A stretch of 64,000 nucleotides of DNA from Kribbella monticola (GCF_003261635.1 NZ_QFXK01000039.1:372001-436000), one strand, 5' to 3'. Positions 41,044-49,763 are shown, counted from the stretch's first letter. Program-made: numbers and translations. The notes: generated from the sequence alone by a model not told the origin.

Positions 41044-43098
41044 ATGTCAGTGACAGGGGGACGTCCTACCGCGCCGGTAGACGTGGATGCTGCCACCGTG
41101 ATGGACGAGCAGATCGGGCCGTACAAGCTGCTGCGCCGACTCGGCCAGGGCGGCATGGGGGTCGTGTACCTCGCCGAAGGGCCTGTGCACAAAGAGGTGG
41201 CGCTGAAGGTACTGCGGCCGCACGTGGCCCACGATCCGACCGCGCGCGCCCGGCTGGAGCGCGAGGCCACCACACTGCAGAAGGTCAACCACCCTGGTGT
41301 CGCAGGCATCCTCGACCACGACCTACGCGGCGACCGCCCGTACCTCGTCACCCGCTTCATCCCCGGCCGGCCACTCGACGAGCAAGTGGACGAGCGCGGC
41401 CCACTGACGCCACAGCGCTGGCTTCCGCTGGCCGGCTGCCTCGCCGAGTCGCTGCAGGCGATCCACCAGGCTGGTGTGATCCACCGGGACCTCAAGCCCG
41501 GCAACGTGATGATGTTCAACGGCAAGCCGGTGATGATCGACTTCGGCATCGCCCAGGCCGCCGACGACCTCCGCCTCACGCAGACCGGGCTCGTGATCGG
41601 TACGCCGGGCTACCTCGCGCCGGAGCTCATCGAAGGCGAGATGGTCTCGGAGTCCGCCGACTGGTGGGGCTGGGCCGCCACTGTCGCCTACGCGGCCACC
41701 GGACGACGTCCGTTCGGTAAGGGACCTTTCGAGGTCGTGCTGCACCGCGTCCACACCGGCAAGGCCGACCTGGAGGGCCTGGACCCGCGCCTGAAGCCTC
41801 TGCTGGCTGCGGCCTTATCACCTGATCGCCGGGACCGCCCGACCCAGCTCGAGATCATGACCGGCCTCAACCGGTACGCCGAGGGCAGGGACGCTCTCAT
41901 CCCCGACCCGACGGTCGAGTCGGCCGCGAAGGAGACGGCCGAGGTCAATCCGCCGACTGCGGTGATGACCCGCGTGATGCCGGAGGACGCCGTCGCGGCG
42001 ACCGCGGTTGCCGGTCACGATCCGGCCGAGGTCGCGAGCCTGGTGCCTTCGGTCATTCCACCGCTCTCCGCCTTCACGCCACTGCGGGACAAGCTGCGGG
42101 ATGTGGCTGCTCAGCAGAAGGCGAAGGCGGCTAGTCCGGCGCCGATCCACCCTGCGACCTACAGTCCGGCGCCGGTCGCAGCGGCTCCACCCGCGCTACC
42201 GCTGGGCGCTCAGGGGCCGGCCTACGGCGGCTATCCGGGGCAGGGGGTTGCGCCGTACCAGCCGACGTACCAGCAACCGTCGTACGCACAGCAGTCGTAC
42301 CAGCCGCAGCCGCAGCCGCAGCCGCAGCCGCAGTTCTACCAACCTCAGCCAGAGCCGCAGTACCAGCCGGAGCCCTACCGCGGGCGCCAGCCGCCGGGTC
42401 AGAGCGTGGTGCCGAAACAGCCTGCCGGGGACGTCGCGGCACCTGCCAACCAGCAGCTGGCGCGGACTGTGCTGCTAGTGGCTCTACTGCTCGCGCTGTC
42501 CGGTCTGATGGCTCTCTACCCCGGCTTGGGGCTCCTGGTCACGACGCTGCTGCTGGTGTTCGCCAGGACGGTCGACCGCGGAAGTACTGCGCTTATGCGC
42601 CGCCGCCAGGTTCGTGGCGGACGTGGCAAGTCGGACGGCGTCATCGCGATCGCAGCCAGCCCGGTACACCTGATGGCAGCCTCACTGATCACGCTGTTCT
42701 GCTTGATCCTGCCGGTCATCGTCGGCTTCATGGTCGGCGGCATCGTGACCGCCGGTGCCGCCAACTCGCACGGCACCGGGTGGGAGCCGCTGTCCGCAGT
42801 CGGCTTCGGCACTGGTGGCGTGGCGGGACTTCTCGCTGCCTGGTGGGGTCCTGGCGGTAGTTCGCTACGCCGAGGCGCCAAGATCACCTTGCGCTCGGCC
42901 GTTCGCCCAGCCTGGCTGAGCCTGCTGGTCGCAGTACTGCTGCTCGTCGCTGCCGTCGCGGCATTCACGGGCGCATCCAACGGCTCCGGCTCCCGCTGGG
43001 CCCGTACTGCGATCCACGTGCCCTCGGCATCCGAGCTCACCGACGTGCGCGGCTATCCCCTGATCCGCGATCTCCCCATCATCGGCAACAACCGCTGA
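41044..43098 (+). CDS. Transmembrane Ser/Thr protein kinase without PASTA domains
   Basis: The 684-aa protein has an N-terminal Hanks kinase at about 25-290: the glycine loop LGQGGMG (33-39), Lys55, HRDLKPGN (147-154), DFG (166-168) and GTPGYLAPE. All catalytic residues are present. A Pro/Gln/Tyr-rich linker (about 380-475) with a PQPQPQPQ tract follows, then four or five hydrophobic helices (about 485-510, 550-590, 600-625 and 645-665). There are no PASTA or lectin sensor domains, so signals may enter through the membrane region. ATG 41044 follows a TACCGT box by 7 nt. It converges on purA with a hairpin between. Confidence 0.93.
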   Translation: MSVTGGRPTAPVDVDAATVMDEQIGPYKLLRRLGQGGMGVVYLAEGPVHKEVALKVLRPHVAHDPTARARLEREATTLQKVNHPGVAGILDHDLRGDRPYLVTRFIPGRPLDEQVDERGPLTPQRWLPLAGCLAESLQAIHQAGVIHRDLKPGNVMMFNGKPVMIDFGIAQAADDLRLTQTGLVIGTPGYLAPELIEGEMVSESADWWGWAATVAYAATGRRPFGKGPFEVVLHRVHTGKADLEGLDPRLKPLLAAALSPDRRDRPTQLEIMTGLNRYAEGRDALIPDPTVESAAKETAEVNPPTAVMTRVMPEDAVAATAVAGHDPAEVASLVPSVIPPLSAFTPLRDKLRDVAAQQKAKAASPAPIHPATYSPAPVAAAPPALPLGAQGPAYGGYPGQGVAPYQPTYQQPSYAQQSYQPQPQPQPQPQFYQPQPEPQYQPEPYRGRQPPGQSVVPKQPAGDVAAPANQQLARTVLLVALLLALSGLMALYPGLGLLVTTLLLVFARTVDRGSTALMRRRQVRGGRGKSDGVIAIAASPVHLMAASLITLFCLILPVIVGFMVGGIVTAGAANSHGTGWEPLSAVGFGTGGVAGLLAAWWGPGGSSLRRGAKITLRSAVRPAWLSLLVAVLLLVAAVAAFTGASNGSGSRWARTAIHVPSASELTDVRGYPLIRDLPIIGNNR

Positions 43099-43099
43099 A

Positions 43100-43124
43100 C
43101 CCACCCCCTATCTCCGGGGGTGGG
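43100..43124. terminator. Bidirectional hairpin between kinase gene and purA
   Basis: CCCACCCCC (43100-43108) pairs with GGGGGTGGG (43116-43124), and CTGAACCC (43095-43102) can alternatively pair with GGGTTCAG (43129-43136). It sits between the converging kinase and purA stops, overlapping the end of each. It probably acts as a shared terminator. Confidence 0.7.
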
Positions 43125-43132
43125 CTCAGGGT

Positions 43133-44425
43133 TCAGATCCGGTTGTCGAGGATGACGATCTGGGAGCGCTCGGGGCCGACACCGACCGCGGAGATCGGGG
43201 CGCCACTGATCGCCTCGACCGCCTTGACGTAGGTCTGCGCGTTCTTCGGCAGATCCTCGAACGTCCGGCAGCCGGTGATGTCCTCCGACCAGCCGTCGAA
43301 CTCCTCGTAGACCGGCGTCGCGTGGTGGAAGTCGGTCTGCGTCATCGGCATCTCGTCGTGCCGGACGCCGTTGACGTCGTACGCAACGCAGACCGGGATC
43401 TTCTCCCGTCCGGTCAACGTGTCCAGCTTGGTGAGCACGAAGTCGGTGACCCCGTTGACGCGGGCGGCGTACCGGGCGATCACCGCGTCGTACCAACCGC
43501 AGCGACGCGGCCGGCCGGTCGTCGTACCGAATTCGAAGCCCTGCTGGCGCAGCCACTCACCGTCCTCGTCGAGCAACTCGGTCGGGAACGGACCTTCGCC
43601 GACGCGGGTGGTGTACGCCTTGACGACCGCCATCACACGGTCGATCCGGGTCGGCGGGATGCCCGATCCGGTGCAGGCGCCCGCCGAGATCGCGTTCGAC
43701 GAGGTGACGAACGGGTAGGTGCCGTGATCGACGTCCAGCAGGGTCGCCTGACCGGCCTCCATCAACACCGTCTTGCCCGCGTCCAGCGCCTTGCCGAGCA
43801 GCAGGCTGGTGTCGGCGACCATCGGACGCAGGCGCTCGGCGTACCCGAGCAGTTCGTCCATCACCTCGGCGATCTCGACCGCGCGCCGGTTGTAGACCTT
43901 CACCAGCAGCTGGTTCTTCTGCTCCAGCGCGCCGGTGACCTTCTGCTCCAGGATCTTCTCGTCGTACAGGTCCTGGACGCGGATGCCGATCCGGTTCATC
44001 TTGTCCGCGTACGTCGGGCCGATGCCGCGCCCGGTGGTGCCGATCTTGCGGCTCCCCAGGAACCGCTCGGCCACCTTGTCCAGTGTCCGGTTGTACGGCG
44101 GGATCAGGTGCGCGTTCGCACTGACCACCAGCCGGCTCGTGTCGACCCCACGGGCGTTCAGCGCGTCCAGCTCCTCGAACAGCACGCTGAGATCGACCAC
44201 CACCCCGTTGCCGATCACCGGGGTCACCCCGGGGGTCAGGATCCCGCTCGGCAGCAGATGCAGCGCGTACTTCTCGGTGCCGATCACCACCGTGTGGCCG
44301 GCGTTGTTACCGCCGTTGAACTTCACCACGTAGTCGATCTCGGCCCCGGTGTTGCCGAGCAGGTCGGTCGCCTTGCCTTTGCCCTCATCGCCCCACTGGG
44401 CGCCGACGAGCACGATTGCGGGCAT
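43133..44425 (-). CDS. purA: Adenylosuccinate synthase PurA
   Basis: PurA makes adenylosuccinate from IMP, aspartate and GTP, the first committed step to AMP. The protein is 430 aa. GAQWGDEGKGKATDLL is the GTP-binding P-loop, and the family signature SRKIGTTGRGIGPTYADK and GNNAGHTVV are intact. GAGGAGG 7-8 nt upstream precedes ATG 44425. About 340 nt upstream of it hold no gene on either strand but contain two inverted repeats described separately. It converges on the kinase gene. Confidence 0.97.
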   Translation of the reverse strand: MPAIVLVGAQWGDEGKGKATDLLGNTGAEIDYVVKFNGGNNAGHTVVIGTEKYALHLLPSGILTPGVTPVIGNGVVVDLSVLFEELDALNARGVDTSRLVVSANAHLIPPYNRTLDKVAERFLGSRKIGTTGRGIGPTYADKMNRIGIRVQDLYDEKILEQKVTGALEQKNQLLVKVYNRRAVEIAEVMDELLGYAERLRPMVADTSLLLGKALDAGKTVLMEAGQATLLDVDHGTYPFVTSSNAISAGACTGSGIPPTRIDRVMAVVKAYTTRVGEGPFPTELLDEDGEWLRQQGFEFGTTTGRPRRCGWYDAVIARYAARVNGVTDFVLTKLDTLTGREKIPVCVAYDVNGVRHDEMPMTQTDFHHATPVYEEFDGWSEDITGCRTFEDLPKNAQTYVKAVEAISGAPISAVGVGPERSQIVILDNRI

Positions 44426-44474
44426 CTCAGCCCTCCTCTTGGCCGTGTCAGTCTTGGCCGCATAAGAAAACGGT

Positions 44475-44517
44475 GAAGCCCGGACGCGTTCACCGAGAGT
44501 TCACTCGGTGAGGCTTC
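44475..44517. other. Nested inverted repeat upstream of purA
   Basis: An outer GAAGCC/GGCTTC stem (44475-44480 with 44512-44517) encloses a perfect 8-bp TCACCGAG/CTCGGTGA stem (44490-44497 with 44504-44511) with a 6-nt loop. It lies 50-92 nt upstream of the purA ATG. If transcribed in the purA leader it could fold as RNA; if the promoter lies closer to purA it would be an operator. I cannot decide from sequence. Confidence 0.45.
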
Positions 44518-44655
44518 CAGGCTCTTGCGACAGGAGTCTACCGGACCTGCGCATTACCACGCTGTGGCCGTGCGTGACGGGCAACACGTGACATCGTGCG
44601 TTTAATTCACTACGACGGGTTGCGGTTTTCCGTGATCACGTGCACACTCTTAGTC

Positions 44656-44706
44656 AGCGGCCCGCCGAAACTGCCGCAGGGGACGGTTCCGGCGGGCCGC
44701 TTTCTC
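44656..44706 (+). terminator. Strong hairpin with T-rich tail, no plus-strand gene upstream
   Basis: AGCGGCCCGCCG (44656-44667) pairs with CGGCGGGCCGCT (44690-44701), followed by TTTCT on the plus strand. The 22-nt loop can partly pair further. In the minus direction it lies about 60 nt past the VOC stop and could end that transcript, but the T tract is on the plus side. No plus-strand gene precedes it, so a short plus-strand RNA is possible. Confidence 0.5.
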
Positions 44707-44767
44707 GTGTCTACGCGACAATCTTCGTGCCTACGTCACAGACTTCGGGTCCGCTGGCTGGGCCTGC

Positions 44768-45253
44768 TCAGTCGAGGCCTTCCGGGTTCGACGCCAGCCA
44801 CTCCTTCACCCGGCGGTCGGCTTCTTCCGGTGAGACGTCCTCGACCTTCGTCAGGATCGCCCAGCGGTGCCCGAACGGGTCGATCACCGTGCCGTACCGG
44901 TCGCCGGTCATGAACGTCTGGACCGCCTCCACCTGCCGCGCCCCGGCCTCGATCGCCCGGGCGAAGGTGGCGTCCACGTCCTCGGTGTAGTGCACCAGCG
45001 ACGAGTGCACCCACTCGCCGTTCGGCGCCCGCAGCCCGATCTGCGGCATCTGGTCACTCAGCTGCAGCATCGAGTTGCCGATCTTCAGTTCGGCCTGGCC
45101 GACCCGGCCGTCGGGCATGTCCTGCCGGCTGATCACCTCGGCTCCGAACACCTGCTGGTAGAACTCGATCGCCTTCGGGCCGTCGTCGACCGCGAGGTAC
45201 GGGGTGAGCGAGTGGTAGCCGGCCGGGATGGGGTTCACCTTGTTCGTCGTCAT
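44768..45253 (-). CDS. VOC-family (glyoxalase/PhnB-like) protein
   Basis: The 161-aa vicinal-oxygen-chelate protein begins YHSLTPYLAVDDGPKAIEFYQQVFGAEVISR, the paired beta-alpha-beta-beta-beta pattern, and ends with DRYGTVIDPFGHRWAILT plus a tail EEADRRVKEWLAS. PhnB-like and bleomycin-resistance-like members share this form; the activity is not fixed by sequence. ATG 45253 is chosen because the fold begins just after it; an upstream frame overlaps the pdxY end and lacks homology. It lies 70 nt downstream of pdxY on the same strand. Confidence 0.87.
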   Translation of the reverse strand: MTTNKVNPIPAGYHSLTPYLAVDDGPKAIEFYQQVFGAEVISRQDMPDGRVGQAELKIGNSMLQLSDQMPQIGLRAPNGEWVHSSLVHYTEDVDATFARAIEAGARQVEAVQTFMTGDRYGTVIDPFGHRWAILTKVEDVSPEEADRRVKEWLASNPEGLD

Positions 45254-45323
45254 GCCCTCAGTCTTCGCGACGAGCGCCCGGTGGGTCTTGTAAGAACGCG
45301 ACAGCCGCGAGGACCTGGGCTGG

Positions 45324-46175
45324 TCAGGCGACGCGCTGCGGGCTGAACTGCATCCGCGGTTCGGCGTACGCGTCCTGAGACTCGACCAGCTGCAACTCGC
45401 GCTCACCGGACTCGTGCGTACGCGTGAGCAGGTCGAACACGCTCGAAGTCGTCCGGGCGAGGGCGTCCGCGAGATCGCCCGTACGCCGGTAGTGCGCCGT
45501 GAAGAGCGCGGCCGTCACGTCGCCCGAGCCGTTCGCCTTCATCGGGATGTACGGCGTCTGCACGAGCCATGCGCCGCTGTCGTCGACGGCGAGCATCTCG
45601 ATCGTGCCGTCCTCGCGGTCAGGGCGCTCGACGCTCGTGACGAGCACCGTACGCGGCCCGGTCGCGCGCACGAGTTCCACCGAGGCCAGCGTGGACTCGA
45701 GGGTGTCCGGCTCGGTCCCGGTCAGAAAACCCAGCTCGAACTGGTTGGGCGTGATGATGTCGGCCGCCGGCACGACCCGGTCGCGCAGCAGCACCGGGAT
45801 GGCCGGAGCGACGAAACACCCGGACTTCGCGTTGCCCATCACCGGATCGCAGGAGTACACCGCCGCAGGATTCGCGGCCTTCACCCGCTTGACCGCCTCG
45901 AGGATGACGTCGGCGATCCCCTCGCCACCTTGGTAACCGGAGAGAATCACGTCGATCTGCGGAAGGACTCCGCGCTCCTCGATGCCCAGCAGCACCTCGC
46001 GTACGTCGTCCGGGCTGATCATCGGTCCACGCCACGCTCCGTAGCCGGTGTGGTTGGAGAAGTTCACCGTGTAGACGGGCAGCACCTCGACACCGATGCG
46101 CTGGAGCGGAAAGACGGCCGCCGAATTGCCCACGTGCCCGAAGGCCACCGCGGACTGGATCGAGAGAATCTTCAC
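45324..46175 (-). CDS. pdxY: Pyridoxal kinase PdxY
   Basis: PdxY phosphorylates pyridoxal to pyridoxal 5'-phosphate for the B6 salvage pathway. The protein is 283 aa from GTG 46175 (ILSIQSAVAFGHVGNSAAVFPLQ). TVNFSNHTGYGAWRG, LSGYQGGEGIADVIL, CDPVMGNAKSGCFV, ITPNQFELGFLTG and the anion-hole ANGSGDVTAALF with the catalytic aspartate are all present. An upstream frame lacks homology. The gene is divergent from the AraC-family gene, with 71 nt between starts. Confidence 0.94.
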   Translation of the reverse strand: MKILSIQSAVAFGHVGNSAAVFPLQRIGVEVLPVYTVNFSNHTGYGAWRGPMISPDDVREVLLGIEERGVLPQIDVILSGYQGGEGIADVILEAVKRVKAANPAAVYSCDPVMGNAKSGCFVAPAIPVLLRDRVVPAADIITPNQFELGFLTGTEPDTLESTLASVELVRATGPRTVLVTSVERPDREDGTIEMLAVDDSGAWLVQTPYIPMKANGSGDVTAALFTAHYRRTGDLADALARTTSSVFDLLTRTHESGERELQLVESQDAYAEPRMQFSPQRVA

Positions 46176-46246
46176 CGCCCGATCATCGCACTGCGCGTTC
46201 CACCGACAGGCCGGAGGTTGTCGGTGCGCTGTCGTAGGTTTGGCCT

Positions 46247-47068
46247 GTGCCGAGTGAGCCGACGTACAGCGAGAAGGGCATCCTGCACCCACGGGAGCAG
46301 GCCCGGCACCGAAACCTGTCCAGGCTCGCCGCCGGGCCGGGGATCGACCGGTTCGTCGAGTGGTACTGGATCGTCGAGTGGGACCTGGCCGAGCCGTACG
46401 TCGCGGAGGTGCTGCCGTTCCCGAGCGTGAACGTCACCTTCGAGGAGCCCGGTGGCGCGTTCGTGAACGGTGTCTGTACCACCAAGTTCGAGCGTGAACT
46501 GGTCGGCCGCGGCCGGTGCTTCGGGGTGAAGTTCTGGGCCGGTGGGTTCGGCGCGGTGACCGGTCTCGACGTCGGCTCGTTCCGCGACCAGGTGTTGCCG
46601 CTGCGCGAGGTCTTCGACGACGCCGACCGGCTGGCCGACCTGGTCTTCGCCGAGGATTCCGACGTACGCCGGCGTGCGGTGGTCGAGGCGTTCCTGTCCG
46701 ATCACCTGGTGGTGGAAGACCCGCAGTACGAGTTGGTCCGGGCCGTCATCGCGGCGATGAGTGAGGACCGTACGCTGACCCGGGTCGACCAGGTGACCGA
46801 GCGGTTCGACCTGCCGATTCGCAAGCTCCAGCGCCTCTTCCGCCGCTACGTCGGCGTCGGCCCGAAGTGGGTGCTCCGCCGCTACCGCCTGCACGACGGC
46901 GCCGACCTCCTCGCCCGCGGTGAGTCCGCGGAACTGGCCGACCTCGCCGTCGCACTCGGCTACTTCGACCAGGCCCACTTCTCGCACGAGTTCAAGGAGC
47001 AGATCGGCCTGACCCCCGCGGACTACGCCGCCCGAGCCCAGGCCGAACGCCAGATCACCTACCGGTAG
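46247..47068 (+). CDS. AraC-family transcriptional regulator with N-terminal DUF6597-like domain
   Basis: The 273-aa protein has an N-terminal sensor-like domain (about 15-150, LPFPSVNVTFEEPGGAFVNGVCT and FGVKFWAGGFGAVTG) and a C-terminal AraC double helix-turn-helix (about 165-265, ending LAVALGYFDQAHFSHEFKEQIGLTPADYAAR). GTG 46247 lies 6 nt after a TAGGTT box, suggesting leaderless translation. The target is not clear: it is divergent from pdxY and overlaps the converging MFS gene by 14 nt. N-terminal domains of this type often bind small ligands. Confidence 0.9.
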   Translation: MPSEPTYSEKGILHPREQARHRNLSRLAAGPGIDRFVEWYWIVEWDLAEPYVAEVLPFPSVNVTFEEPGGAFVNGVCTTKFERELVGRGRCFGVKFWAGGFGAVTGLDVGSFRDQVLPLREVFDDADRLADLVFAEDSDVRRRAVVEAFLSDHLVVEDPQYELVRAVIAAMSEDRTLTRVDQVTERFDLPIRKLQRLFRRYVGVGPKWVLRRYRLHDGADLLARGESAELADLAVALGYFDQAHFSHEFKEQIGLTPADYAARAQAERQITYR

Positions 47069-48272
47069 TTCTCCGGACCACCGCGGCCATCGCAGTTGCG
47101 AAGAGGGTTGCTGCCAGGGCTTGGGTGAAGCCAAGGTGCGGGCCGTGGGTATCTACGGCTCGGCCGGCGATGGCCGCGCCGAGAGCGATGCCTGCAGCGC
47201 TACCGGAGTTGAGCCACGTGAAAGCCTGCGTGAGTACTGCGGGCTCTACCTCTGCTTCCGTCAGCACTGCGGAGAGCACCTGGATAGGAGCGAGTGCGAG
47301 CCCGGGAAGAGCCAGCGCCAAGGCGAGAGCGAGTGGACTGTTCACAGCAAGCAAAGGCACGCACGTGACGGCCAGGACAGTCATGGCGAGGACCAGCTGG
47401 GTCGGAGCCGCGAGTCGCCATCGCCTTGCACCGTAGGCGATACCGGCGATCAGGCTGATCAGACTGGTGATGCTGTAGAGCGGCCCCGCCAGGGATGCGG
47501 CCCCTCTGTCGACAGCGAAGGCCGTGACGGAGACTTGCATGCTGCCGAAGAACAGACCGACGCCGACGTTCGTACCGACCATCGCGAGAAAACCCTTGCG
47601 TAGCAGGCGTTCTGAGCTTGCTTGGGAACTTGCTGCAGCCAAGGGCGGGGCAGTACTGCGTTGTGCGGCGAGCGCGAAGCCACCGGCCAGCACCAAGCTT
47701 GTCGCCAGCACCGAGCCGGCCACTGGCGATACCAGGGCGCTGACGGTTCCGATCAGAGCCGGCCCGACCAGGAAGGCCATACCGGTGCCCAGTGACTCCA
47801 GAGCGAACGCCGATGAGATGACGGGATCACCTCGGAGCGCATGCGACCACCGGGCTGCAGTCTGCGCACCGATCTGCGGCAACGACCCGCCTGCCAGTAC
47901 TCCGGCCAGCACCAGCATCCACAGCGGTGCAGCAGACAGTGTCAGGGCGATCAACAGCGCGATCGCAGAAGCGTGCAGCAACAAGGTGACCGGCAGCATC
48001 CGGCTCTGGCCGTACCGGTCGATCAAGCGGGCCACCTGCGGCCCACCGAGTGCTTCGGCCACGGCAAAGCCGCCCGTCACGGCACCGGCGACGGCGTACG
48101 AGCCGGTCGAACCGTGGACGAGCCAGACGATGCCGAGGCCGGTCATGGCGATGCCGATGCGCGCAGGCGCAGCGGCTAGATAGAACTTCCACGCTCCGGG
48201 CGTCTGCAGGGCTGCGCCGTAGCCGCTCTGCTGCCTTTCGGGCGTGCGGATCCGTCCGGAGACAACCGGCAC
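47055..48272 (-). CDS. MFS transporter
   Basis: The 405-aa protein has about twelve hydrophobic segments. The loop between helices 2 and 3 is GGPQVARLIDRYGQSRML, the MFS motif A position. VVWLVHGSTGSYAVAGAVTGGFAVAEALG in helices 1-2 and a GSAAGIALGAAIAGRAVD segment near the end match an actinobacterial drug-efflux-like group. The substrate is unknown. The start is GTG; 166 nt upstream of it, up to the ComB-like stop at 48439, hold no other feature. Confidence 0.9.
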   Translation of the reverse strand: MPVVSGRIRTPERQQSGYGAALQTPGAWKFYLAAAPARIGIAMTGLGIVWLVHGSTGSYAVAGAVTGGFAVAEALGGPQVARLIDRYGQSRMLPVTLLLHASAIALLIALTLSAAPLWMLVLAGVLAGGSLPQIGAQTAARWSHALRGDPVISSAFALESLGTGMAFLVGPALIGTVSALVSPVAGSVLATSLVLAGGFALAAQRSTAPPLAAASSQASSERLLRKGFLAMVGTNVGVGLFFGSMQVSVTAFAVDRGAASLAGPLYSITSLISLIAGIAYGARRWRLAAPTQLVLAMTVLAVTCVPLLAVNSPLALALALALPGLALAPIQVLSAVLTEAEVEPAVLTQAFTWLNSGSAAGIALGAAIAGRAVDTHGPHLGFTQALAATLFATAMAAVVRRTTGR

Positions 48273-48438
48273 GGTAGGACCTTCCGCTGCCCGGCGGGGC
48301 GGTGATCTGACCGTGGGCGTCCTGCTCTGCCGGTCCGTCGATGCCGCCTACAACCGTCCATTTTCGGTAGGAAGCGGGGACGCACGCCGCCTACCGGCTC
48401 TATCACCGGGCAGTACCTCTAGGGTTCTGGTGACGAGC

Positions 48439-49227
48439 TCAGTCTACTCGGAACACGCCATCGCGCAGTACCGGCACGGACAGACTGGCGCCGAGCTCAC
48501 CCGCGATCTCGACATCCTCCGCGAATCCGTACGCCGTGAGCTCACGTCCACCGGCACTGTTTCGGAGTAGCTCAGGCAGCTCGTCGGCAGCATCTCTGTA
48601 CGCCGCCGCGGCAGCTCGCGCTTCTGGTGACAACGGACCGATGCCGCTGTCGGCCAATGAGGCCAGGAATGCGCCCGCACCCCACAGGTCTTCCACAGCT
48701 GGCCGCAGTGAACCGTCTTGCCACCTCTCGCCGGCAGCGATGGCTACTGCGGTCTGGGAAGGCTCCGCCGCCAGCTGGGTAGCCACATAGGTCGCAGCCG
48801 CAGCCGCGTTGCGCAGTGAAACGGCCAGGACAGTGGAGCCGCAGTCGAGGAGCTGCTGCGAGATCGTCGAGCCGTTGGGCGACGGCAGTACGAGACGCTT
48901 GATGTTCTGCGCTCGCCGGATCGTGACCGGCGAGAGGCTGATGCCGTCGGCACCAGCTTCTCCTCTACCGACGGCCAGCGCTGCGTTGTGCTGCTCCGCG
49001 AAGGCCACGGCCGTCTCGTCCCGCCAGCGATAGGGCAGGACTTCGATGCCGTTGTCCACGGCCACCGTCACCGCCGTGGTGAACGACAGAACGTCCACCA
49101 CGGCGACCAGGTCACCACTGACCGCGGCCGCGCCGACCGGACCCCAGTCGAAGCCGACGCGATATCCGTGTTGCGAGTACGGGCTGGTCACCGACGGATC
49201 ATCGTCCGCCGGCGCCGGCTCCGACAA
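48439..49227 (-). CDS. 2-phosphosulfolactate phosphatase (ComB)-like protein
   Basis: The 262-aa protein has ComB-family features: DLVAVVDVLSFTTAVTVAVDNG near the N-terminus, VLPSPNGSTISQQLLDCG and AIAAGERWQDGSLRPAVEDLWGAGAFL. Archaeal ComB hydrolyses 2-phosphosulfolactate in coenzyme M synthesis, but bacterial homologues are widespread and their substrate is generally unknown, so this is a family name only. TTG 49227 is a likely start; GTG 49191 is an alternative. A 53-bp duplication separates it from DUF3151. Confidence 0.78.
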   Translation of the reverse strand: MSEPAPADDDPSVTSPYSQHGYRVGFDWGPVGAAAVSGDLVAVVDVLSFTTAVTVAVDNGIEVLPYRWRDETAVAFAEQHNAALAVGRGEAGADGISLSPVTIRRAQNIKRLVLPSPNGSTISQQLLDCGSTVLAVSLRNAAAAATYVATQLAAEPSQTAVAIAAGERWQDGSLRPAVEDLWGAGAFLASLADSGIGPLSPEARAAAAAYRDAADELPELLRNSAGGRELTAYGFAEDVEIAGELGASLSVPVLRDGVFRVD

Positions 49228-49254
49228 CTTCTTTCAGGTCGGCCGGTCGCGGCT

Positions 49255-49360
49255 TTGCCGGCTCCGGCCGGGCAGATCAGCTTGCCGGCTTCGGCCGGCG
49301 CTTCAGCTTGCCGGCTCCGGCCGGGCAGATCAGCTTGCCGGCTTCGGCCGGCGCTTCAGC
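49255..49360. repeat. 53-bp perfect tandem duplication
   Basis: Two identical 53-bp copies (49255-49307 and 49308-49360) are each made of two related 26-27-bp halves (TTGCCGGCTCCGGCCGGG type). The second copy reaches into the last codons and stop of the DUF3151 gene (stop at 49356-49358), so the duplication begins at the end of a gene and runs toward the ComB-like start. It may act as an extended terminator or be neutral. Confidence 0.9.
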
Positions 49361-49763
49361 TGAGGACGTCCGCGGCGGTCGGGGACGAGTCGCGCAGGAA
49401 GGTGGCGCAGCGCTCGGCCTCGTCCTTCTCGTCGATGACGGCGGCCGCCTTGCCCAGAACGGCGAGGCAGCGCAGGAAGCCGCGGTTCGGCTCGTGCTCC
49501 CACGGAACCGGCCCGTGACCCTTCCAGCCGTTGCGCCGGAGCAGGTCGAGGCCACGGTGGTAGCCGGTGCGTGCATAGGCATACGCCTCGATGGTGCGGC
49601 CGTCCTCGAACGCCGCCTCGGCCAGCACCGACCAGGCCAGCGAAGAGGTCGGGAACTTGGCGGCGATGTCCACCGCAGCGGCCCCGGCGGCGAGTTCCGC
49701 CGCGGCCGGGTCTACGGGGAGTAGTGTCTCGGGTGGACCTGACAGCAGATTGTTCAATTCCAT
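49356..49763 (-). CDS. DUF3151 protein
   Basis: The 135-aa protein starts MELNNLLSGPPETLLP, the DUF3151 opening, and contains TSSLAWSVLAEAAFEDGRTIEAYAYARTGYHRGLDLLRRNGWKGHGPVPWEHEPNRGFLRCLA, which holds the family's conserved W, H and R residues in a TPR-like helical layout. I choose ATG 49763 because homology begins there; GTG 49784 is also open. The family lies near purA and fba in other actinobacteria, including mycobacteria, and here it is between them too. Function is unknown. Confidence 0.88.
   Translation of the reverse strand: MELNNLLSGPPETLLPVDPAAAELAAGAAAVDIAAKFPTSSLAWSVLAEAAFEDGRTIEAYAYARTGYHRGLDLLRRNGWKGHGPVPWEHEPNRGFLRCLAVLGKAAAVIDEKDEAERCATFLRDSSPTAADVLS

Larger units (their letters stand above)
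44426..44767. other. 342-nt intergenic region upstream of purA
   Basis: No open frame here has coding features. It holds the purA ribosome site, an inverted-repeat cluster at 44475-44517, and a strong hairpin at 44656-44706. A repeated GGCCAAGA-type word (44440-44465 area) lies close to the purA start. The rest shows nothing I can name. It separates purA from the VOC-family gene, both on the minus strand. Confidence 0.6.

Noticed and set aside
44426..44767. tRNA or riboswitch in the purA upstream region
   Set aside because: No cloverleaf, T-loop GTTCGA pattern or known purine riboswitch core is present; only simple stems are seen.
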